Source of the DNA: Actinoplanes siamensis
GTDB lineage: Bacteria > Actinomycetota > Actinomycetes > Mycobacteriales > Micromonosporaceae
Direction of reading: 5' to 3'
Assembly: GCF_016862395.1 (NCBI RefSeq)
Contig: NZ_BOMW01000050.1
Location: forward strand, 1 to 64,000
DNA length: 64,000 bases
Below are positions 9,142 to 17,267 of the stretch, in pieces. The notes beneath the pieces are model-generated. The model did not search any database. It was not told where the DNA came from and saw only the letters and a list, made by a program, of their open reading frames with translations. Every line of letters begins with the position of its first letter. Positions within the stretch are counted from its first letter, which is position 1. The position numbers and the translations under genes are program-made.

Positions 9142-9522
9142 GTGCCCGGCGTCGATCACTGTCTACAGGAGGCCATGACGATTCCTGGCGCGGTCGGGGC
9201 CAGCATCGTCGACTACACCACCGGCTTTCCGGTCGCCACGACCGGGGCCGCACCGAATTCGGACCACGAGGCCACTGCCGCCGGAACCGCCGACGTGGTC
9301 CAGGCCGCGAACAGCCGGTCGCTGTTCGTCTCGGCCGTACCGCACGACCTGCTCGAAGACCTGATCATCACGACGGCCGGGGGTTACCACCTCCTGCGGG
9401 TCGTCCAGACCGAATTCGATAGCCGGCTGGTGCTCTACGTCTGGCTGGACCGGGTGCGCGGCAACCTCGCCGTGGCCCGCCGCCAGATGCAGCGCCTGAC
9501 CGACGAGCTCGTCGCGACATGA
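9142..9522 (+). CDS. roadblock/LC7 domain protein
   Basis: A 126-residue protein consisting of a roadblock/LC7 domain, the fold of MglB and of CvnB in Streptomyces conservons, which typically acts on small Ras-like GTPases. Visible elements are an N-terminal helix (HCLQEAMTIPGAVGASIVDY), the central GTADVVQAANSRS helix and the final VRGNLAVARRQMQRLTDEL helix. GTG at 9142 follows AGGAGAG with good spacing. It is similar to the product at 11261. No GTPase gene is present in the cluster, so its partner is unknown. Confidence 0.83.
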   Translation: MPGVDHCLQEAMTIPGAVGASIVDYTTGFPVATTGAAPNSDHEATAAGTADVVQAANSRSLFVSAVPHDLLEDLIITTAGGYHLLRVVQTEFDSRLVLYVWLDRVRGNLAVARRQMQRLTDELVAT

Positions 9523-9550
9523 CAAACGCGCACACCAGTGAGGAGTGACG

Positions 9551-10552
9551 GTGCCGCCCACGAAGACCGCCGGACCAGGCGATCTGCTGTCGCAGGTCGC
9601 CGGTGAGCGGCAGACCGGAGCGCTGGTGGTGGGCGGCCACCCCGGCGGCGCGGTCTACGTCTTCGAGGGCCGGGTCATCTACGCCGAGTCGCCGGCCGCG
9701 CCGGGGGTGGGCGAGCTGCTCACCTCGTCCGGGCGGCTGGCCGGGCGGACCTGGCAGAACGCGCTGGACCTGGGCACCTCGACGGCCCGGGTGGGCCGGC
9801 TGCTGGTCGAGCAGGGACATCTCACCCAGGGGGAGCTGGAGCTGTGCGTGCTCGGGGCGACCTACGACGCGGCGTACTTCACGCTGGCCACGGCACGCGC
9901 GTCCGTGGACTTCCTGCCGTCGGCCACGCACTGGCTGGGTCCGGTGGTGCACATCGACACGGCGGCGGTGCTGCACGAGGTGGGGCGGCGGGCCGAACTG
10001 CTCGACGACATCTTCCCCGACCCGCGGATCGACACCGCTCCGGTGAGCCCGGTGACCCGGCCGCCGCGGGAGCGGGTGACCGTCACCGCGCTGCAGTGGG
10101 AGTTACTGATCCACGCCGACGGGCAGCGCACGCCTGCGGATCTGGCGCTGCTGCTCGGCCGCGCCGGCTACGCGACCATCCAGGAGCTGCGGCGGCTCGC
10201 GGCGCTGGGGCTCATCGAGCTTCCCGAGGTACGGGTACCGGACGCCCCCGACTTCTTCGTCCGGCTGCCGCGGCACCGGCCCGGCGCCGTGCCGGTGACT
10301 CGCCCCGCGCCCGTGCCGGAGGCGGCGCCGGGCGGGCCACCGGTCGACGGGATGCCGCCGGCCAGAGGGGAGCCACCACCACCGGAACCACCACCACCGG
10401 GGGTGGGGAACACCGGGCCGAACCGGCTGGCCCGCCGCAAACCCGGCGCGAAGCTGCCGAAGGAGCTCGCCACCGAGAACCCGCCGGTGCATCAGGGCAC
10501 CGACGAAGTCCTGCTGAAACGCATACGCACCGCGCTGCGGGCACTGCGGTGA
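9551..10552 (+). CDS. DUF4388 protein with winged-helix-like segment
   Basis: A 333-residue protein. Residues 10-130 form a DUF4388 domain paralogous to the gene at 8540 (shared YAESPAAP and THWLG/RHWLG marks). Residues 176-228 (TALQWELLIHADGQRTPADL to LRRLAALGLIELPEV) look like a winged-helix fold of the kind fused to DUF4388 in other actinomycetes. Residues 240-295 are Pro/Gly-rich and disordered, and the last 40 are basic. GTG 9551 has AGGAG five bases upstream; a GTG at 9545 is less well placed. It could bind DNA or a protein; the sequence does not decide. Confidence 0.8.
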   Translation: MPPTKTAGPGDLLSQVAGERQTGALVVGGHPGGAVYVFEGRVIYAESPAAPGVGELLTSSGRLAGRTWQNALDLGTSTARVGRLLVEQGHLTQGELELCVLGATYDAAYFTLATARASVDFLPSATHWLGPVVHIDTAAVLHEVGRRAELLDDIFPDPRIDTAPVSPVTRPPRERVTVTALQWELLIHADGQRTPADLALLLGRAGYATIQELRRLAALGLIELPEVRVPDAPDFFVRLPRHRPGAVPVTRPAPVPEAAPGGPPVDGMPPARGEPPPPEPPPPGVGNTGPNRLARRKPGAKLPKELATENPPVHQGTDEVLLKRIRTALRALR

Positions 10553-10590
10553 CGCGCGCACCCCCGGACCAGGAAGAAGGAGCGTGGCGA

Positions 10591-11163
10591 GTGATTACTG
10601 TCGATCCGGCGGTACCCGACGAGCTCGGCCGCCTGCGCAGCCGGGTGCCGGAGCTGGTCGGCAGCGTGCTGGCCACGGCCGACGGCATGGTCGTCGCGCA
10701 CGACTCGCACGGGATCGAACCGGACACCCTGGCGGCTCTGGCCGCGGCGCATCTGGCGCTGGCCCGCCGGTTCGCGCACGCGGTCAATCACGGCGAGCTG
10801 CGGGAATCCGTCGTGGAGTGCGACGGCGGGTACATCACCTCGTACACCGCGGGCCCGAACGCCCTGCTCACCGTGGTCACCTCGGGTGACGCGAACCTGG
10901 CCATGGTGCACCTGGAGGCGCGGCGGTGCGTACGCCGGATCGTCAAGCTCCTGGCCCAACTGGAGCTGATCCGGCAGCAGCAGAAGCAACAGCAACTGCT
11001 CCAGCAGCAGCACCGGGCGCAGTCGGAGCACCAGCCGCCGCAGCGGCCGGAGATCCCGCAACAGACCGGACCCTCGACGGCCCCGCTGGTCCGGCGGACC
11101 CCGATGGCCACCCTGCCGAACGTCGGCGTGCACGGCAGCCTCCGCCACACGGCGGCCGGCTGA
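10591..11163 (+). CDS. roadblock/LC7 domain protein with Gln-rich tail
   Basis: A 190-residue product whose first 115 residues are a roadblock/LC7 domain (LRSRVPELVGSVLATADGMV, then ALAAAHLALARRFAHAV and NLAMVHLEARRCVRRIVKLL). The C-terminal 70 residues are extremely Gln-rich (for example QQQKQQQLLQQQHR) and probably disordered or coiled. GTG 10591 lies eight bases after AAGGAG. It belongs to the DUF4388/roadblock cluster, 38 bases after the preceding gene. The role is likely a scaffold or GTPase-regulator-like subunit, by analogy with MglB-type proteins only. Confidence 0.8.
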   Translation: MITVDPAVPDELGRLRSRVPELVGSVLATADGMVVAHDSHGIEPDTLAALAAAHLALARRFAHAVNHGELRESVVECDGGYITSYTAGPNALLTVVTSGDANLAMVHLEARRCVRRIVKLLAQLELIRQQQKQQQLLQQQHRAQSEHQPPQRPEIPQQTGPSTAPLVRRTPMATLPNVGVHGSLRHTAAG

Positions 11164-11260
11164 CCGGCAGAGCAGCACCGCGGCGATCCGCCGCACTCAT
11201 CGGCGCCGCCGCTCCTGGCCGGCGGGCCACCATCCCACCACAACGGAGGAACGAATTCCG

Positions 11261-11632
11261 ATGGCCGACATGGACACCGCGCTCAAGGAAGTTATGGAGA
11301 TCGACGGCTGCATCGGCGTCGCGCTCGTCGACCACACCAGCGGCATGGCCCTGGGCACCCTGGGCGGCGGCAAGGACCTCGACCTGACGGTCGCCGCGGC
11401 CGGCAACACCGACGTGGTCCGGGCGAAGCTGCGCGCGATGGAGATGCTCAACCTGTCCGAGAAGATCGAGGACATCCTGATCACCCTGGACACGCAGTAC
11501 CACATGATCCGCCCGCTCACCAGCCGAGCGGGCAAGGGGCTGTTCCTCTACGTGGCGCTGCGCCGGGACCGGGCGAACCTGGCCATGTCCCGGCACCAGT
11601 TGCGGCGCATCGAGAACGACCTCGACGTCTGA
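11261..11632 (+). CDS. roadblock/LC7 domain protein
   Basis: A 123-residue single roadblock/LC7 domain (KEVMEIDGCIGVALVDHTSG, NTDVVRAKLRAMEML, FLYVALRRDRANLAMSRHQL). It is clearly paralogous to the product at 9142 and closes the cluster. The ATG at 11261 follows AACGGAGGAACG, a strong ribosome site, so it may be the most translated member. A perfect 13-bp hairpin at 11667-11699 ends the unit. Confidence 0.83.
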   Translation: MADMDTALKEVMEIDGCIGVALVDHTSGMALGTLGGGKDLDLTVAAAGNTDVVRAKLRAMEMLNLSEKIEDILITLDTQYHMIRPLTSRAGKGLFLYVALRRDRANLAMSRHQLRRIENDLDV

Positions 11633-11666
11633 TCACGACGTCGTCCCGGCATGATCGCCACCCCCC

Positions 11667-11699
11667 GGACGGGGAGGGCCCGCACCGCCCTCCCCGTCC
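11667..11699. terminator. bidirectional hairpin terminator
   Basis: A perfect 13-bp stem (11667-11679 with 11687-11699) and a 7-base loop lie between the convergent roadblock gene and hisS. There is no T-run, which is usual in high-GC actinobacteria. Confidence 0.75.
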
Positions 11700-11706
11700 A
11701 CGGTTC

Positions 11707-12951
11707 TCAGGCCCGCAGCTCGCGCGGCTCCTGATCGCCGTGCGCCCACATCTCGTGGGTGAACCCGCCGGTCAGCAGCCGGGCCCGCAGCGACTTGCCA
11801 CGCCGGGCCGGCACGACCGAGACCGAGGTCCCGTCCTGGCGCAGCTCCCGGGCGACCGCGAGCACCGTGGCCAGCTCATCACGGTCCTTGTCGAACAGCA
11901 GGGCGAGGCGTCTGCGGGGCTCGGCGCCACGGTCCCGGAGCAGTTCCCAGATGCGCTCGAAACCGATGGAGAACCCGCACGCCGGTACCGTGCGGCCGAG
12001 GAAACGGCCGATCATCTGGTCGTACCGGCCACCGCCCGCGACAGACGAATTCATCCCCTCGACCTGGATCTCGAAGATCGGGCCGGTGTAGTACCCCATG
12101 CCGCGCACCAGGGTCAGGTCGACGTCGATACGCACGTCCGCCGCGGACGCGCCGGCCGCGTCGCGGATGGTGGCCAGCCCGTCCAGCGCCTCCCGGTCGT
12201 CGTCGATCTTCAGCAGGCCGGCGAGCGTCGCCAGGTCGGCCGACTCCCGCGACGCCTCGATGATGCTCATCAGGCCGGTCACCGCGGCCGGCGGGAAACC
12301 CCGCTGGACCAGCGTGTCGGCCACCCCGGACGGCCCGATCTTGTCGATCTTGTCGAGCTGGACGAGCGCCTCGCCGAACGACTCCGGCGCGAGGCCCGCC
12401 ACGCTGAGCAGCCGGTGGAGCAGGCGGCGGTCGTTGAGCTGCACCCGGAACCCGCGGAAGCCGAGCGCGCCGAGCGCCTCGGTGGTCGCGGTCACCAGTT
12501 CCACCTCGGCCAGCAGGCCGGGCTCGCCGATGAGGTCGATGTCGCACTGGACGAACTGCCGGTAACGGCCGCGCTGCGGGCGCTCGGCACGCCACACCGG
12601 GCCGATCTGCATGGCCCGGAACGGGCTCGGCAGCTTGGCCTCGTTGGTGGCGAAATAGCGTGCCAGCGGAACCGTGAGGTCGTAGCGCAGGCCGTAGTCC
12701 GCGAGATCGGTCTGCGGCGTGACGCTCTGCGGGTCGAGGCCGCGCCGGAGCGTCTTGAAGATCAGCTTCTCGTTCTCGCCGCCCTGGCCGGACAGCAGGA
12801 AACGCAGATCCTCCAGGACCGGCGTCTCGATCCCGGAATAGCCGAACTTCTCGTAGACGGCGCGAATGCGCTGGATCACCTCACCGCGCGTGCGCGCCTC
12901 CTCCGGAAGGAAGTCCCGCATCCCGCGCACCGGCGACGGTCGTTCACTCAT
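11707..12951 (-). CDS. hisS: histidyl-tRNA synthetase
   Basis: Charges tRNA-His. The 414-residue class II synthetase shows motif 2 around VWRAERPQRGRYRQFVQCD, the histidine-specific VRGMGYYTGPIFEIQ segment, and motif 3 with GGGRYDQMIGRF to CGFSIGFERIWELL, followed by the anticodon-binding domain. The ATG at 12951 begins MSERPSPVRGMRDFLPEE, as expected for the family. It is divergent from the DUF2786 gene, with about 157 bases between them for both promoters. Confidence 0.96.
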   Translation of the reverse strand: MSERPSPVRGMRDFLPEEARTRGEVIQRIRAVYEKFGYSGIETPVLEDLRFLLSGQGGENEKLIFKTLRRGLDPQSVTPQTDLADYGLRYDLTVPLARYFATNEAKLPSPFRAMQIGPVWRAERPQRGRYRQFVQCDIDLIGEPGLLAEVELVTATTEALGALGFRGFRVQLNDRRLLHRLLSVAGLAPESFGEALVQLDKIDKIGPSGVADTLVQRGFPPAAVTGLMSIIEASRESADLATLAGLLKIDDDREALDGLATIRDAAGASAADVRIDVDLTLVRGMGYYTGPIFEIQVEGMNSSVAGGGRYDQMIGRFLGRTVPACGFSIGFERIWELLRDRGAEPRRRLALLFDKDRDELATVLAVARELRQDGTSVSVVPARRGKSLRARLLTGGFTHEMWAHGDQEPRELRA

Positions 12952-13108
12952 TCGGCGTGTCGTCCTTCCTGTGCGCCTGGGCGCCCTTCACCGGCCCCAG
13001 AACCTATCAGCCGCGACGATCCCGACTCCGGCGGTGATACGCGGCGAACGCGCCCCGGCTGCCGCCCACCGCTGCTGGTCCCCGGACCCGGCGGCTAGCA
13101 TGTGCGGC

Positions 13109-14185
13109 ATGTCGGCCCGGGAGATCGTGGAACGTGTCCGGGCCGGTGAGCTCGACCACGAGACCGCCCTCGACCTGCTCGCCGGCGTGCCGGCCGCGGA
13201 GACCGACACGGCGCTGGCCACCGCGCTGGGCGGCGAGTTCGACAGGCTGTTCCGTACCGGCTGGCAGCCGGTGGAGCTGCACCGGGCGGTGGCCCGGCGC
13301 GGCAATCCGATCCAGGGGCGGCTGGTCGCGGAGGCCGCCACCACGTTCATGACCGGCAAGGAGCCGGTCGCGGACGGGTGGCGGGCTCAGGCCGTACAGC
13401 TGAGATCGGCCGGAGGCCGCAGATCGGACCGGATCGCCGTGCTGGACGCCTCCCTGGACCTGCTGGCGCAGCTGCGCCGCCTGCCGGCCATCGAGATCCT
13501 CGTCCCGCCGCCGGGCACGCCCGCGACGACCGTGCACCAGCACGCCGACCAGCGGGTGCTCGACCGGGTGCGGGCGCTGCTGGCCAAGGCGGAGGCCACC
13601 GACTTCCCGGCCGAGGCGGAGGCGTACAGCGCCAAGGCGCAGGAGCTGATCACCCGCTACCGGATCGAGGAGGTCACCGCGCCGGCCGTGGACCTCACCC
13701 CGTTCGCGCGCCGGATCGGGGTCGACCATCCCTACGAGAACGAGAAGGCCAGCCTGCTCGACGCCGTCTCACGGGCCAACGGCTGCCGCACGGTCTGGTC
13801 GCCGGAGCTGGGCTTCAGCACGATCTTCGGCTTCGACGCCGACATCGACGCGGTCGAGCTGCTCTACACGTCGCTGCTGGTCCAGGCGAACAAGGCGATG
13901 ACCCGGGACGAGCCGGTCAAGGGCAAGGCCCGGGTCAAGGCGTTCCGCCGATCGTTCCTGATCGCCTACGCCGTCCGGATCGGCGAGCGCCTGCGCGAGG
14001 TCGCCGACCGCGAGTTCGCCGGCCACGGCGACCTGCTCCCGGTGCTGCGCGACCGCGACGTCCAGGTCCGCGCCGCGATGGAGCGGGTCTTCCCCCGCAC
14101 GGTCCGCGCCCGCGGCAGCCGCGTCGACAGCCTGGAGGGCTGGGATTCCGGCCGCGCCGCCGCGGACGAGGCGAACCTGCGATAG
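13109..14185 (+). CDS. DUF2786 domain protein
   Basis: A protein of about 358 residues. Its central part (DQRVLDRVRALLAKAEATDF followed by EAEAYSAKAQELITRYRIEE) is the DUF2786 helical motif found in phage and bacterial proteins of unknown function. The rest is helical and soluble. Two in-frame ATGs at 13100 and 13109 are possible; no clear Shine-Dalgarno precedes either, so the message may be leaderless. It converges on dusB. Function unknown. Confidence 0.8.
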   Translation: MSAREIVERVRAGELDHETALDLLAGVPAAETDTALATALGGEFDRLFRTGWQPVELHRAVARRGNPIQGRLVAEAATTFMTGKEPVADGWRAQAVQLRSAGGRRSDRIAVLDASLDLLAQLRRLPAIEILVPPPGTPATTVHQHADQRVLDRVRALLAKAEATDFPAEAEAYSAKAQELITRYRIEEVTAPAVDLTPFARRIGVDHPYENEKASLLDAVSRANGCRTVWSPELGFSTIFGFDADIDAVELLYTSLLVQANKAMTRDEPVKGKARVKAFRRSFLIAYAVRIGERLREVADREFAGHGDLLPVLRDRDVQVRAAMERVFPRTVRARGSRVDSLEGWDSGRAAADEANLR

Positions 14186-14246
14186 AACCCGATCCGGTAC
14201 GCCCGGAGCACCGTCCCACGGCCCGGTCGCACCGGGACCTGGCCCC

Positions 14247-15380
14247 CTATCCGCCGGACTCCTCGGTCTCGGCTCCCTCCGGGACGGTGTCGTCGTCGCG
14301 GGAGTCGAGCCACCCGTGCGGAAGCGCCACCTTGCCCGGGGCGTTGACCCGGCCGCGCGGCTGGCCCAGCGACTCGACCGGGAACGGCACCGCCGGGTCC
14401 AGCTTGGCGAGCAGGTCGTCCAGCTCGTCCAGCGACGAGATCATCGCCAGGCTGCGGCGCAGGTCACCGCCGACCGGGAAGCCCTTCAGGTACCACGCGA
14501 CGTGTTTGCGGAAGTCGGCACAGCCGTGCCTCTCGTCCTCCAGCGCCTCGACCAGCAACTGCGCGTGCCGGGACATGATCTTCGCGACCTCGCCCAGGGT
14601 GGGCAGCACCGGCTGGTACGAGTCGCCCTGGGTGAACGCCGCCTCCAGATCCGCGAACAGCCACGGGCGGCCCAGGCAGCCGCGGCCCACCACCACGCCG
14701 TCGACGCCGGTGTGCGCGACCATCCGCAGCGCGTCGGAGCCCTCCCAGATGTCGCCGTTGCCCAGCACCGGCACGTCCAGGGCCTGCTTGAGGGTGGCGA
14801 TCGCGTCCCAGTCGGCCTGGCCGGAATACCGCTGCTCGGCGGTGCGGGCGTGCAGCGCCACGGCGGCCACCCCGGCGTCCTGCGCGGTGAGGCCGGCCTC
14901 GACGTACGTCAGATGGTCCTCGTCGATGCCCTTGCGCATCTTGATGGTTAGCGGGATGCCGTAGTCCGCTGCCGCGTCGGCGGCCTGGCGCACGATGCGG
15001 CCGAACAGCTTGCGGCGCCAGGGCAGCGCCGACCCGCCGCCGCGGCGGGTCACCTTCGGCACCGGGCAGCCGAAGTTCAGGTCGACGTGGTCGGCCAGGT
15101 CGTTCTCGCCGACCATGCGCACCGCCGCCGCGGTGACCTCCGGGTCCACACCGTAGAGCTGCAGGCTGCGGAAGCCCTCGTCCTCGGCGAACGCGATCAT
15201 CTTGAGCGTCTTGGGGATCCGCTCCACCAGGGCCCGCGTGGTGATCATCTCGCAGACGTAGACGCCGCCGCCCTGCTCCCGGCAGAGGCGCCGGAACGCC
15301 ACATTGGTGATCCCGGCCATCGGGGCGAGCACGACGGGCGGGTTGACGGCGTGGTTGCCGAGCATGAGCGGTGCGGTCAC
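14247..15380 (-). CDS. dusB: tRNA-dihydrouridine synthase
   Basis: An FMN enzyme that reduces uridine to dihydrouridine in tRNA D-loops. The 377-residue protein starts with LMLGNHAVNPPVVLAPMAGITN, has the catalytic cysteine in LNFGCPVPKVTRRGGGSAL, and ends its TIM barrel with DGVVVGRGCLGRPWLFADL. The C-terminal helical domain follows, with a short acidic tail. It stands alone on the minus strand, converging with the DUF2786 gene. Confidence 0.94.
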   Translation of the reverse strand: MTAPLMLGNHAVNPPVVLAPMAGITNVAFRRLCREQGGGVYVCEMITTRALVERIPKTLKMIAFAEDEGFRSLQLYGVDPEVTAAAVRMVGENDLADHVDLNFGCPVPKVTRRGGGSALPWRRKLFGRIVRQAADAAADYGIPLTIKMRKGIDEDHLTYVEAGLTAQDAGVAAVALHARTAEQRYSGQADWDAIATLKQALDVPVLGNGDIWEGSDALRMVAHTGVDGVVVGRGCLGRPWLFADLEAAFTQGDSYQPVLPTLGEVAKIMSRHAQLLVEALEDERHGCADFRKHVAWYLKGFPVGGDLRRSLAMISSLDELDDLLAKLDPAVPFPVESLGQPRGRVNAPGKVALPHGWLDSRDDDTVPEGAETEESGG

Positions 15381-15429
15381 GCGCTCCAGGGTGACACGCT
15401 CAGCCCGGCAACCACGAATCGGCAGCCGC

Positions 15430-15759
15430 CTACCGGTCCCCGTCCGGCGCGATCAGCGTGTCCAGCATCCCGATGATCTGCTGCACGCCGCCCTTGAGCA
15501 GGTGCAGGTCGGCGGTGTGCTGCGCGAGGATCGCGGCGTGTTCCTCGAACATCCCGGTGTGCCTGTTCAGGATGGTGGTGTGCCTGTTGAGGATCGCGGT
15601 GTGCTCCGACTGGGTTTTCGCCAGCGACTTCAGGAGCCGATCCTGGGCAGCCAGCTTCAAGCCGAGCTCCGACTGATCACGATCTTGGCTGGCGCGGAGC
15701 CTTTCCTGCTCGTCCATGCGCTCCTCCAGGTTGGCAACGCGGTCTTCCAGGGTCGGCAT
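15430..15759 (-). CDS. small coiled-coil protein
   Basis: A 109-residue hydrophilic protein that is helical throughout. The N-terminal LEDRVANLEERMDEQERL is a heptad pattern, followed by repeats of the form ILNRHTTILNRHT and ILAQHTADLHLL. It probably forms an oligomeric coiled coil. The ATG at 15759 has GGAGG upstream; an in-frame start 18 codons earlier is less likely. No enzymatic motif is seen. Similar proteins in actinomycetes are unannotated. Confidence 0.65.
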   Translation of the reverse strand: MPTLEDRVANLEERMDEQERLRASQDRDQSELGLKLAAQDRLLKSLAKTQSEHTAILNRHTTILNRHTGMFEEHAAILAQHTADLHLLKGGVQQIIGMLDTLIAPDGDR

Positions 15760-15900
15760 ACATGCCTCCAGGGCGAAGGGTAGCCCGTCAACCGACGGGT
15801 GAGGGGTGTTCACTCCGCCGACAACTATAGGCGCGGGACCAGATGTCGTGCGTCACCTGAACGGGTGCCCGCGTGGCGCGCGGCGACCGGGCCGGGCGGG

Positions 15901-17160
15901 TCACGGGACGCTGAAGTTGACGGCGACCCGGTTGTCCCCCTCGGTCACGCCCCAGAGCCGGGGCGCCGAGCCGTTGTACGACGGCTGGTACGACAGGTTC
16001 TCCAGCCCGCCGTAGACCTGCGCCTGCTGGTGCGGCGCCTGGTCCGGCAGGGCCTTGTGGACGCAGGTGCCGGAGCCGGACGCGCAGGTGCCGGAGATGA
16101 ACCAGTTCGCACCGTCGCTGGCCACGCCCTGCATGTGCCAGATCGGCGAGACGAACGCCTCGTCGGCGTGCACCTTGCCGTCCGCGCTGAGCAGTGGCAG
16201 CGCTGTCGCCGAGCTCATCGGCCAGCGGATCGCCCGGCCCCCGGCGCTGTTCGCGCCGACGAACTCGGCCGAGACCATCGAGTCCCGGGCGCTGCCCCGG
16301 CGGTCCAGGCTGATCGCGTTGAGGCAGGGCCGGTTGCCGGTGATCGACGAGCAGCCGACGTACGCCCCGGTCGGCGTGTACTCCGGGTAGTACTCCCCCA
16401 CCTCGGGCAGCACGTACCGGTGCCAGCGGCCGCTGGGCGCCTTCGTCCCGTCGGCTCCGAAGCCGACCTCCTGCTCGGAGCGGGTCATCGCCCACAGGTG
16501 ACGCAGGCTGAACGCGTGCAGCCGGCCGCCGTTGGCGACCAGGATGGTGTTGCCGTACCAGACGACGCCGTCGGCGTGGTTCCAGTCGAACGTCCGGAAG
16601 TTGTCCACCCCACCGGTGGAGTCCGGCACGACCAGCAGCACGTCGCGGAACTTCAGCGCCGCGGTGCTGGTGTAGTCGACGAAGGTGAGCCGGGCGAACG
16701 CGTCGCTGTCCTGCGGGCCGTGCCAGCTGGCCACGGCGATCCTGCGGTCCTGCCAGATCAGGTTCGGCTGGGCGTCCCAGGAGCCGGTGACGCCCTGCGG
16801 GCGCCAGGTGGAGGCCCAGTCGTCGTCCTCGGGGTCCCAGCAGAAGCCGGCCGGGCTCAGCGTCGACGGGATCCCGGTGGAGTGGCACAGCCCCCAGGTG
16901 GGCCGGAAGTCCTGGGGCCCGTCGATCGCCGCACCGAGCGTCGGCACCGCGGTGACCTTCCCGCTCGCCTCGATCCGGTCGATGACCGCGCCGTACCGCT
17001 GGAAACTGTCGGACGGATCCAGCACGAACGACGACGCGTCGATGTGCGCGAACGCCGCCGCGGCGTCCGCCCGCCCCGGACCGGCCGCCACCGTCACGGC
17101 GCCGATCAGCACCGACGCCGCCCCGGCCAGCAGGCGCCGCCCCCGTGAACCTCTCGACAT
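15901..17160 (-). CDS. secreted protein of unknown function
   Basis: A 419-residue exported protein. Residues 1 to about 33 form a Sec signal (basic MSRGSRGRRLL, hydrophobic core, AxA-type cleavage near ADAAA). The mature part is rich in Trp, aromatic residues and Gly-Asp turns (for example WNHADGVVWYGNTILVANGG) in a way that suggests a beta-propeller, with several Cys pairs compatible with disulfides outside the cell. I recognise no catalytic motif. It is separated from glyS by a strong terminator and is probably its own transcript. Confidence 0.75.
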   Translation of the reverse strand: MSRGSRGRRLLAGAASVLIGAVTVAAGPGRADAAAAFAHIDASSFVLDPSDSFQRYGAVIDRIEASGKVTAVPTLGAAIDGPQDFRPTWGLCHSTGIPSTLSPAGFCWDPEDDDWASTWRPQGVTGSWDAQPNLIWQDRRIAVASWHGPQDSDAFARLTFVDYTSTAALKFRDVLLVVPDSTGGVDNFRTFDWNHADGVVWYGNTILVANGGRLHAFSLRHLWAMTRSEQEVGFGADGTKAPSGRWHRYVLPEVGEYYPEYTPTGAYVGCSSITGNRPCLNAISLDRRGSARDSMVSAEFVGANSAGGRAIRWPMSSATALPLLSADGKVHADEAFVSPIWHMQGVASDGANWFISGTCASGSGTCVHKALPDQAPHQQAQVYGGLENLSYQPSYNGSAPRLWGVTEGDNRVAVNFSVP

Positions 17161-17223
17161 AGGCCACCTTCCCTTGATCAGAAAGTGACCATCCTAGATT
17201 CCGTCAGCCCGGCTGGAACAGCG

Positions 17224-17252
17224 CGCGGGGCATGGCGTCGCCATGCCCCGCG
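17224..17252 (-). terminator. hairpin terminator after glyS
   Basis: A perfect 13-bp stem (17224-17236 with 17240-17252) with a three-base loop sits 16 bases beyond the glyS stop, between it and the secreted-protein gene on the same strand. Confidence 0.8.
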
Positions 17253-17267
17253 TCGACGGATCGGAAC

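Noticed and set aside
14222-14236. Hairpin between the DUF2786 gene and dusB
   Set aside because: Only a 6-bp stem with a 3-base loop, common by chance at this GC content.
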